Positions 8,266 through 13,971 of a stretch of DNA of 13,971 nt are shown here, piece by piece (position 1 is the first letter of the stretch; every line of letters begins with the position of its first letter). The stretch comes from Gemmatimonadaceae bacterium (GTDB lineage Bacteria; Gemmatimonadota; Gemmatimonadetes; Gemmatimonadales; Gemmatimonadaceae): the NCBI GenBank assembly GCA_025936015.1, contig JAICUE010000022.1:1-13971 (forward strand), given 5' to 3'. The notes under the pieces were generated by a model. That model did no database searches and was not told where the DNA came from. It saw only the letters and a list, made by a program, of their open reading frames with translations. The position numbers and the translations under genes were made by a program.

Positions 8266-9888
8266 TCAGCCGGCGCGGACGGGTGTCGCGTTCGCGACGC
8301 CCGGCAGCGATCCGGCCGGGGGCTCGAGCACGCTCCACCAGCGGGTGCTGTCCTCGGCCAGCCACGGCTGCACGTCGATAGCCGCGAGCGATGCCGCCAG
8401 CTCGGCGGCGCTCTGCGGCCGTTCAGCGGCTTCCTTGGCGAGGCAGCGCAGCACCAGCGCGTCGAGCGCCGGCGGGACCTGGTTCGTCGTCCGCTGCGAT
8501 GGCGCCACCGGTACCGTCCGCAGGTGGCGCGCGATCATCTGGATCGCCGTCGTCGCGTCGAACACCAGCTGCCCGGTGAGCAGGAAGTAGGCGACGCAGC
8601 CTAACGCGTAGATGTCGGCGCGACCATCGACCGCTTCGCCGAGCGCCATCTCCGGCGCCATGTAGGCGGGAGTGCCGGGGGTCTGCCCGGCGACGGTGGC
8701 CAGCGATTGTTCCTCGTTCTTCACCGTGAACGGCTTCACCAGCCCGAAGTCGAGCACCTTGACGAAATCGCGGCGGAGCCCGAGCCGGCCGAGGTGAATG
8801 TTCGCCGGCTTGATGTCGCGGTGCACGAGCCCCGAGCGATGCGCTTCCTCGAGTGACTCGCATACCTGGCAGAGGATGCGCACCACGCGGCCGGCGGGAA
8901 GCGGTCCATGCCTGACGACGAGTGTCTCGAGGTCCATCCCGTCGAGCAGCTCCATCACGAAATAGAGCGTGCCGTCAGCGGTGACACCGAAGTCGTAGAC
9001 CTCGACAGTGTGCGGCGACCGGAGGTTGGCCGCCGACTCGGCCTCGCGGTAGAATCGCTTGACCGCGATCGCGGCTTCGTCGCCCTCGACGGCGATCGCC
9101 TCGGGTCGGATGAGCTTGATCGCCGCGGGACGCGCGAGCATGCGATGCGTCGCCTTGTACACCTCACCCATTCCGCCGCGGCCGAGCAGCTCGGTGAGCT
9201 GGTAGCTCCCCATCTCGCGCGCGCGTCCGACCTGACGGCCGAGATGCGTGAGCACGCGTGTGATGACCACCGCGACCCCGACGAGCAGGAAGTCGGGATA
9301 GTGCATCAGGACGACTTTCCAGAGGGAGCCGGTCCACGCGCCGCGTGCGTGGGCGACGAGCATCGCGATCGGATTCATCGCGACGGCGATGGTCCCGGCG
9401 ACGAGCATCTTCGGCGTCGACACCGGAAGCAGTGCGGCGAACATCAGCAACATCACGCCGACCCACGAGATCTCGGGGAGGATGAGGAAGTTCGGCGGGG
9501 CCTTGCTCCAATGGAACATCAGCCCGAGCGCGAACGACATCAGCACCATGTAGCCGAGCCCGAGGTCGAGCGTGAACTGCGGGCCGCGCCGATTGCGACG
9601 CGAGTACGCGAAGAGGGCGAGCGACAGGGCGATGCTCGTGCCGGCGACGGCGTCGGTGGCTTCGAGCGTCCACCAGCGCTGACCCGGCACGGGTGAGAGG
9701 AACTGGCGATCGACGTGGCCGAGCGCCGTCCCGAGGAACCAGAGCACCGCGACGACGAGCGAGAACGTGCCGAGCCGCCGCGATGCATCGCGCAGGATGT
9801 CGCTCGGCAGCTCGCGCCTGGACCCACCGGGCGTTACCCGTCCGGCGGGGGTGTCGAGCGGGACGGGACCAACGAGTTCAGCGACCAT
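8266..9888 (-). CDS. Membrane-anchored Ser/Thr protein kinase (N-terminal six-TM domain, C-terminal kinase)
   Basis: The 540-residue product has an N-terminal membrane domain with about six hydrophobic segments (near 41-58, 79-95, 109-126, 139-156, 161-178, 196-212), followed directly by a Hanks-type kinase domain. Kinase landmarks are the glycine loop GRGGMGEVYKA (236-246), the ATP lysine in AAIKLIRP (Lys258), HRDIKPAN (356-363; catalytic Asp358), DFG (380-382) and GTPAYMAPE (405-413). All catalytic residues are present, so it should be active. The order is reversed relative to PknB-type receptors, where the kinase comes first and an extracellular sensor follows; here no large extracytoplasmic domain exists. 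The signal may therefore be sensed within the membrane, which is inference. The ATG at 9888 is preceded by a stable hairpin rather than an obvious ribosome-binding site. A CGTTAGGC word at 8599-8606 encodes Ala-Leu-Gly. Confidence 0.92.
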   Translation of the reverse strand: MVAELVGPVPLDTPAGRVTPGGSRRELPSDILRDASRRLGTFSLVVAVLWFLGTALGHVDRQFLSPVPGQRWWTLEATDAVAGTSIALSLALFAYSRRNRRGPQFTLDLGLGYMVLMSFALGLMFHWSKAPPNFLILPEISWVGVMLLMFAALLPVSTPKMLVAGTIAVAMNPIAMLVAHARGAWTGSLWKVVLMHYPDFLLVGVAVVITRVLTHLGRQVGRAREMGSYQLTELLGRGGMGEVYKATHRMLARPAAIKLIRPEAIAVEGDEAAIAVKRFYREAESAANLRSPHTVEVYDFGVTADGTLYFVMELLDGMDLETLVVRHGPLPAGRVVRILCQVCESLEEAHRSGLVHRDIKPANIHLGRLGLRRDFVKVLDFGLVKPFTVKNEEQSLATVAGQTPGTPAYMAPEMALGEAVDGRADIYALGCVAYFLLTGQLVFDATTAIQMIARHLRTVPVAPSQRTTNQVPPALDALVLRCLAKEAAERPQSAAELAASLAAIDVQPWLAEDSTRWWSVLEPPAGSLPGVANATPVRAG

Positions 9889-9891
9889 GGG

Positions 9892-9930
9892 CGATCGGTG
9901 TCGGCATCCGGGCGAAGATGCAACCGATCG
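9892..9930 (-). other. Hairpin immediately upstream of the kinase start codon
   Basis: CGATCGGT (9892-9899) and ACCGATCG (9923-9930) form a perfect 8-bp stem. Inside it, GCATC (9904-9908) and GATGC (9917-9921) form a second stem closing an 8-nt loop. The structure ends only 3 nt from the kinase ATG, so in the mRNA it would cover the ribosome-binding region. There is no T-tract, so it is not a standard terminator for the upstream dehydrogenase gene. Confidence 0.5.
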
Positions 9931-9973
9931 GCGCGACGCGCCACGGGTTCGCTACGAGAAACGATCGCCGCTG

Positions 9974-10786
9974 CTAACTTTGCGCGCCGACGCTCGCCAT
10001 GTAGCGCTCGAAGCCGGCGACGTCGTCGAAGTAGGCTTTCGCTATCGCGGCGCTGCCCGGGTTGGTGAAGACTTCGGCGACCGGGTTGGCGATGACTCCG
10101 GCGATGACCGCTGCCACCTCGTCGGCGGTCTGGGGCGCGGCGGCGCCGGGTGCCGAGCGCGGAGGGGTCGGCGGAGGCGCGGCGGACGCACCGCCTAACG
10201 CGTTGCGGGCGAAGTCGGTGGCGACCAGCCCCGGCATCACCAGCGAGACGTGAATGCCGGGGTGCGTCGTGGCGAGGTCGGCGCGCACGTTGGCGGTGAG
10301 TGCGTTCACCGCCGCCTTGGCCGCGTTGTAGGCGGAGCGGATGCTGGCGAGCGGAACGCGCCCGAGGAATGACGAGACGTTGATGACATGTCCGCTTCCG
10401 CGCTCGATGAAGTGCGGGACGATCGCCTGCATCCCGTAGAGCACCGACTTCACGTTGACCGTCATCATGTCGTCGAACTCGGCGTCGGTGAGCTGCAGCG
10501 CCGGCCTGCTGATCCCGCGCCCCGCGTTGTTGACCCAGACGTCCACATGCCCGAACGTCGCGAGCGCACGGTCACGGAGCTTCTCCACCGAAGCTCGATT
10601 AGTGACGTCGGTCGTCACTGGCAGCGCGTTGTCGCCTATCTCCCGAGCAACCTGACCAAGCGCGGCATCGCGCCGGGCGGCGAGCACCACCCGGTGCCCA
10701 TCGCCGCCGAGCAGGCGCGCGAGCGCAGCCCCGATGCCGCCGCTCGCACCCGTTATGACGACGACCTTCGACCCGTCCTCGCTCAT
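9974..10786 (-). CDS. Short-chain dehydrogenase/reductase (classical SDR)
   Basis: The 270-residue product is a classical SDR. The cofactor motif TGASGGIGAALA is at 12-23, NNAG at 86-89, the structural Asn in TVNVKS at 111, the catalytic serine in INVSS (138/139) and YNAAK at 153-157 with Tyr153 and Lys157. The tetrad is complete. AARRDA (36-41), with basic residues after beta-strand 2, suggests NADP(H) preference, which is inference. A Pro/Ala-rich low-complexity loop (about 200-215) sits in the usually variable substrate-loop region. The ATG overlaps the stop of the upstream DsbA-family gene as ATGA, so the two are translationally coupled and likely act together. The substrate cannot be deduced. 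The kinase gene begins 85 nt downstream. A CGTTAGGC word at 10193-10200 encodes Ala-Leu-Gly. Confidence 0.93.
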   Translation of the reverse strand: MSEDGSKVVVITGASGGIGAALARLLGGDGHRVVLAARRDAALGQVAREIGDNALPVTTDVTNRASVEKLRDRALATFGHVDVWVNNAGRGISRPALQLTDAEFDDMMTVNVKSVLYGMQAIVPHFIERGSGHVINVSSFLGRVPLASIRSAYNAAKAAVNALTANVRADLATTHPGIHVSLVMPGLVATDFARNALGGASAAPPPTPPRSAPGAAAPQTADEVAAVIAGVIANPVAEVFTNPGSAAIAKAYFDDVAGFERYMASVGAQS

Positions 10787-11442
10787 GTCCGCGCGGCCGG
10801 CTCGTCGTTCGCCTGCTCGAGAGCGGCAACCTGCTTCAGGACGTCGGCAAAGACCGCCGACGGCTGCCCACCTTCGACAACGTACTGGTCGTCGAAGACG
10901 AAGGTCGGGACAGCGCTGATGCCGAGCGCCCGCGCGCGCTCGATTTCCGCGCGCGTTTCGGCGAGCCCTTCGGCCGACTCGAGGTATTGGCGCACGCGTG
11001 CGCCATCCATGCCGACCGATGTCGCGAGCTGGGCGAGGAGCGCGTGGTCGCCCACGTCGCCGCCGCTGGTGAAGTGCGCGTCGAAGAGCTTCTCCGCGAG
11101 TGCCCGCTGGACGTCGGCCCCACCCTCGAGCAACGCGAGCCGCAGCAGCCGGTGAGCGGTGAGGGTGTTCACGGCAACTGCCTGGTCCCAGCGCATCTCG
11201 ATCCCTTCACCACGCGCAACGCCGGTGACGCGGTCGAGCATCTGCTGGACGTGCGCGCCGAACTTGTCGCGGAGCGCCGCGGTGAGCGGGCGTGGCGTCG
11301 TCGGTGCGCCGGGGTCGAGCTGGTACGGCTGGAAGCTGACGTCGACGTCGACGTCGGCGAACGAGGCGAGCGCGGCGGAAAAGCGCTTCTCGCCGATATA
11401 GCACCAGGGACAGGAGATGTCCGAGTAGATCTCGACTTTCAT
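10783..11442 (-). CDS. FrnE-type DsbA-family oxidoreductase (2-hydroxychromene-2-carboxylate isomerase-like fold)
   Basis: The 219-residue protein is a thioredoxin-fold DsbA relative of the FrnE group. It starts MKVEIYSDISCPWCYIGEKR, giving a CPWC redox motif at 11-14. The middle is a helical insertion, and the cis-proline segment GISAVPTFVFDDQYVVEGGQ lies at 174-193 with Pro179. FrnE proteins were first linked to polyketide synthesis and later to oxidative-stress tolerance and disulfide chemistry. No signal peptide is present, so the protein is cytoplasmic. The gene is translationally coupled to the SDR gene by a 4-nt overlap. The ATG at 11442 has no clear Shine-Dalgarno sequence, and about 50 nt upstream lies an unusual structured element that may be part of its leader. 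Confidence 0.9.
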   Translation of the reverse strand: MKVEIYSDISCPWCYIGEKRFSAALASFADVDVDVSFQPYQLDPGAPTTPRPLTAALRDKFGAHVQQMLDRVTGVARGEGIEMRWDQAVAVNTLTAHRLLRLALLEGGADVQRALAEKLFDAHFTSGGDVGDHALLAQLATSVGMDGARVRQYLESAEGLAETRAEIERARALGISAVPTFVFDDQYVVEGGQPSAVFADVLKQVAALEQANDEPAART

Positions 11443-11489
11443 GAGAGTGGCGTGCGGGTTGGAATCATCACGGCCGGCGTGGGACGGTG

Positions 11490-11549
11490 CCAGAACTCAA
11501 GCAATGCGTTTGCTTCTGCAACAGCAACAGCATTGCACAGGAGTTCCGG
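11490..11549. other. Compound three-stem hairpin in intergenic DNA, possible structured RNA
   Basis: Three perfect inverted repeats nest co-axially: GAACTC (11493-11498)/GAGTTC (11541-11546), GCAATGC (11501-11507)/GCATTGC (11530-11536) and TTGCT (11510-11514)/AGCAA (11523-11527), around an 8-nt loop. They are separated by an AA/ACAG internal loop and a symmetric 2x2 loop, giving 18 pairs. Two further C-G pairs flank the base. The 50 bases at 11491-11540 are 48% GC, far below the surroundings. The element is 48 nt from the frnE-like start on the minus strand, so it could be a 5'-leader structure, but its strand is not determined and it matches no riboswitch I recognise. Confidence 0.55.
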
Positions 11550-11551
11550 AG

Positions 11552-11604
11552 GGCCGGAGGACTGCAACCGCCTAAAAAAGCCTTTTCTCCAACCCCTCCC
11601 GGCC
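11552..11604. other. Second bulged hairpin beside the compound hairpin
   Basis: GGCCGGAGG (11552-11560) pairs with CCT (11595-11597) and CCGGCC (11599-11604), leaving one bulged C. The 34-nt loop contains an A6 run and a T4 run around GCC (11574-11586). It begins five bases after the first hairpin, so the two could form one folded RNA domain. The minus-strand T-run (11579-11574) is not positioned to make a normal terminator. From 11605 to 11711 I see no convincing gene or structure apart from the octamer at 11705. Confidence 0.35.
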
Positions 11605-11711
11605 TTGTCTGGCTCCTGGGCGAACCCGAGGATCCGTCGCGGAAGCCGTGCCCGGGAACTGGGTGGTCAACACGCGACGCCCGGCGCGAGTTCCCCTGCT
11701 GGCCGCCTAAC

Positions 11712-11765
11712 GGCGCCGCGTGGCTCGCCACGACGGCGCCAGGGCCCGCGCGCCGCTCGCGGCGC
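11712..11765. other. Tandem GC-rich hairpins downstream of the M56 gene
   Basis: GGCGCCG (11712-11718) with CGGCGCC (11734-11740) and GTGG/CCAC inside close a CTCG loop. Nine bases further, GCGCCGC (11750-11756) and GCGGCGC (11759-11765) form a second perfect stem. Both lie 3' of the M56 stop on the minus strand, so they could protect or terminate its transcript. No T-tract follows either stem, so intrinsic termination is doubtful. Confidence 0.35.
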
Positions 11766-11818
11766 AGCGCGGCGTTGAGTGACGCGCCGAGCGCTGCGCC
11801 GGTCAGCGTCACATCCGG

Positions 11819-13971
11819 CTACATGCTGCCGCTGCTCTTCTTCATCCGACGCAGCGACGCAAGCACGCGGCCGTAATCCGACTCAGAGCTGATGGACTCC
11901 GCGGCCTTGGCGATGCGCTCGCGCTGAGCGTCGGTCTGCGGCGCCTTCTTCGCGACCGCGATGAAGAACTCGGCCTTGTCGTAGTCGGAGCTGATCCGTT
12001 TCGCGCCGAGATCGATGAAGCTGTTGATGATCGACGGGTCGAGGTTCGGCTGGGTGTCGAGAACGGTGGTAAGGAGCGTGCGCATGTCGTAGTCGGAGCT
12101 GATCCGCTCCGCGGCGGTCAGGAACGCCGGAGCCGTCTCCTTCGACAGGCCGTACTTCTTCACGACTTCGACCAGCAGCTCGCGCATGTCGTAGTCGCTG
12201 CTGATGTGCAGCGCGGCGCCATAAACCAGGTCCTGCGACGACGCGCTCAACCCACCATTCTGCACGAGCGCGGTGAGAACCTGGCGACGCTCGTAGTCGC
12301 CGCTGATCGTCGCCGCGGCGGCGATGAACTTCGACTGGAGCGCTGGGCCGATCAGCCCCTGCTTGAGGAGCGCCTGGAGGAGCTGCGACTTGTCATAGTC
12401 GCCGCTCATGTCGCTTCCGACGAAGCCGAGGACGCGCTCCGTCTGCTGCTGGTCGAGCTTCGCCATCTTGAGCAGGCGCTCGACGTCACTTCGCTTGGTG
12501 TAGTCGCTGCTCGTGCTGGCCGCCTCGTCGAGGACACCGTTCACGCCGCGCTCGCGGTAGACGACGGCCATGCGCGCGCCATTCGAGAAGTTGGTGTAGC
12601 GATCGAGCTCCTGAAGCGCATTCGCCAGCCAGCTCGCTGCCGCGCTGTCGTACGGCTGCTTCGTTCCGTTCACGTACCAGGTGCGGGAAAGCCCGCCGCC
12701 ATCGCCCGGCTCGATCCGCAGCTTGTGCGTCGTCGAGCCGCCCTTGTCGTAGATCGTGACCCAGCCATCGGCATCGACAGCCGTAATGTCGGTGAAATTG
12801 CGATTGAACTGGACGGAGCCCTCGCGCTCGAGCGTGATCTCGCAGTCGCCGTTCTTGACGCTCGCCTTGAGGCGCGAGTCATTGTCGATCACCGTCGCTG
12901 ACGACGAGCGATGATTTGCGAACGAGCAGCCGGGGAGCGAGAACCTGGTGGGGTCGCTGGACTTCGCGCCTTCGCTGCTGATGACCGCACCGCCTGCCGC
13001 CGATTGCGAGAGTCGCTGGCCGTCGGAGAGTACGACGCTGGGACCGACGACTCCGTTGAGCGTGTCGAGCATCGCCTGCATCGACTCGAACAGTGCCGGG
13101 CTGACGATCCGGCTGCTCGCTGTCCGCGCCAGCGATTCGATGAGGGAGTCGTTGGACAGGTGCCCCAACGAAGCGATGAGAGAGTCGTTTCCGGTTTCGC
13201 GAAGCAGCGCGAAGAGCGAGTCCTTGGGCATGCCGCGCAGGAGCGAACGAAGTGAATCGTGCATTGCACTGCGCTGCACCGCGAACGCGGAGTCGGTATC
13301 GCCCGACACTGCGATCGGCGAACGACGCTCCGTTGCCGCAGCAGTGCGCGCGCTCCACGGCGAAAGCGTGGCGACGATCGCCGCAACGAGGAACGCGGCG
13401 CTCCCGATGCCGGCGGCGCGGCGTCCTGTCAGCGCCGCACGCTGGCGACGCCCGTCGAGCACGGCGAGCAGCCGGCCTTCGAGGTGCGACGGCCGCGCCA
13501 TCGCGAGGGCGGCGGCGCCGGCCGCTCCGGGGGTGCGCAGCGTACGCGCGATCGTCAGCAGGTGCTCGGCATACTCCGATGCGCGCGCGCCGGACAGCAG
13601 GACGCGATCGTCGCAGGCACGCTCGCGCTCGACGCGGAGGTTGCGAGCGGCGATCCACGCGAGCGGATTGTACCAGTGCAGGGCGCAGACCACGCTGGCG
13701 AGATACTGGGTGAGGCAATCATACCGCGCAACGTGCGCCAGCTCGTGGAGCAGTACGTCGCGCCGGCGCGCCTCCGGCCATTCGCCGAAGCCCGCCGGGA
13801 CGAGCACGACCGGGCGCACGATTCCCCAGGTCATCGGGGTCGCCACCTCGTCGCCTTCGACGACGCGCACCACGCGCCGCACGCCTAACGATCGGGCGAG
13901 CGAGGCGGCGTAGTCGTCGAGGGCGTCGCTCTCGACATCATGCACACGCCGGTCGATCGAGCGGAGCTGAA
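11819..13971 (-). CDS. M56 (BlaR1/MecR1-type) metallopeptidase with repeat-bearing C-terminus, 5' end beyond right edge
   Basis: The frame is open to the window edge without a stop, so the N-terminal membrane segments are missing; a GTG at 13945 is probably internal. Numbering from that GTG, LLHELAHVARYD (65-76) holds the HExxH zinc motif, NPLAW (93-97) and RVERERACDDRVL (104-116) follow and supply a third ligand glutamate. These are M56 hallmarks. A single membrane span at about 178-196 leads to an extracytoplasmic region that is not a penicillin-binding domain. It contains four DSL repeats (230-275), a beta-rich domain (about 340-450, with the pair Cys340/Cys368) and seven SDY repeats (478-700). 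BlaR1-type proteases cleave repressors after signal binding; a BlaI-type partner would be expected beyond the right edge. The ligand is unknown. A CGTTAGGC word at 13883-13890 encodes Ser-Leu-Gly. Confidence 0.88.
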   Translation of the reverse strand, partial: QLRSIDRRVHDVESDALDDYAASLARSLGVRRVVRVVEGDEVATPMTWGIVRPVVLVPAGFGEWPEARRRDVLLHELAHVARYDCLTQYLASVVCALHWYNPLAWIAARNLRVERERACDDRVLLSGARASEYAEHLLTIARTLRTPGAAGAAALAMARPSHLEGRLLAVLDGRRQRAALTGRRAAGIGSAAFLVAAIVATLSPWSARTAAATERRSPIAVSGDTDSAFAVQRSAMHDSLRSLLRGMPKDSLFALLRETGNDSLIASLGHLSNDSLIESLARTASSRIVSPALFESMQAMLDTLNGVVGPSVVLSDGQRLSQSAAGGAVISSEGAKSSDPTRFSLPGCSFANHRSSSATVIDNDSRLKASVKNGDCEITLEREGSVQFNRNFTDITAVDADGWVTIYDKGGSTTHKLRIEPGDGGGLSRTWYVNGTKQPYDSAAASWLANALQELDRYTNFSNGARMAVVYRERGVNGVLDEAASTSSDYTKRSDVERLLKMAKLDQQQTERVLGFVGSDMSGDYDKSQLLQALLKQGLIGPALQSKFIAAAATISGDYERRQVLTALVQNGGLSASSQDLVYGAALHISSDYDMRELLVEVVKKYGLSKETAPAFLTAAERISSDYDMRTLLTTVLDTQPNLDPSIINSFIDLGAKRISSDYDKAEFFIAVAKKAPQTDAQRERIAKAAESISSESDYGRVLASLRRMKKSSGSM
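11846..12514 (-). repeat. Seven tandem 34-36-residue SDY repeats inside the M56 protein
   Basis: The repeat signature (I/M/T)S(S/G)DY occurs at residues 478, 513, 547, 581, 615, 651 and 685 (numbered from GTG 13945), mostly followed by an (R/K)xxLL-type stretch, a variable loop and an FxxAA-type helix. The last unit has two extra residues (ISSESDY). In the DNA the identical 18-mer GTAGTCGGAGCTGATCCG recurs at 11981 and 12089, exactly 36 codons apart. The regular spacing suggests a helical-repeat solenoid in the extracytoplasmic part. Confidence 0.85.

Noticed and set aside
11712..11765. Intrinsic terminator for the M56 gene
   Set aside because: The stems are strong but neither is followed by a T-tract on the minus strand, so they are listed only as hairpins.
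11705..11780. An integron attC site, from GCCTAAC at 11705 and GTTGAGT at 11774
   Set aside because: The end boxes fit the loose RYYYAAC/GTTRRRY consensus, but the inner L boxes do not pair convincingly, no cassette or integrase is present, and the same octamer occurs singly across the window.
11468..11812. A 114-codon minus-strand frame beginning with GTG downstream of the M56 gene
   Set aside because: Its first third has high-GC third positions and one in-phase CCG-TTA-GGC, but it then crosses the low-GC hairpin region, has no homology I recognise and no ribosome-binding site. A degraded gene remnant is possible but unsupported.
11487..11876. A 129-codon plus-strand frame across the intergenic region
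   Set aside because: It runs through the structured element and into the antisense strand of the M56 gene; composition is not protein-like.

Overview
The window is a GC-rich (roughly two-thirds G+C) bacterial chromosome segment with short intergenic gaps. No phage gene, transposase, CRISPR array, tRNA or rRNA is visible. The gene content, GC level and an N-terminal-membrane Ser/Thr kinase beside an M56 (BlaR1-type) protease with a long repeat-bearing C-terminus suggest Gemmatimonadota. This placement is inference only.

Left part (1-7079). A type IB topoisomerase gene (minus strand, cut by the left edge) diverges from a plus-strand run: enoyl-CoA hydratase, recF and dciA (DUF721). recF, dciA and gyrB belong to the classical replication-origin neighbourhood. 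Here dciA and gyrB are separated by an apparently self-contained stress cassette: a MarR repressor, a YceI-family protein and an MhqO-like ring-cleaving dioxygenase. Two nearly identical 16-bp inverted repeats, one at the marR start codon and one upstream of yceI, look like a shared MarR operator. The cassette ends in a strong intrinsic terminator, after which gyrB has its own promoter.

Middle part (7095-11442, all minus strand). A TetR repressor and a cupin are coupled by an ATGA overlap, driven from a promoter with a perfect -35 box that appears to give a leaderless transcript and is covered by nested inverted repeats. Upstream lie a six-TM Ser/Thr kinase with the kinase domain at the C-terminus, then a FrnE-type DsbA-family oxidoreductase translationally coupled to a short-chain dehydrogenase.

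Right part (11443-13971). A 376-bp intergenic region contains a strikingly well-formed compound hairpin in locally lower-GC DNA, a second bulged hairpin and tandem GC-rich hairpins. It is followed by an M56 metallopeptidase gene, truncated at its 5' end by the right edge, whose C-terminus carries seven 34-36-residue SDY repeats.

Across all of this the octamer GCCTAACG / CGTTAGGC recurs eight times (nine with one near-match). Inside genes it always supplies a TTA leucine codon, otherwise not seen here, and three times it overlaps a stop codon. This is the most unusual signal in the window.
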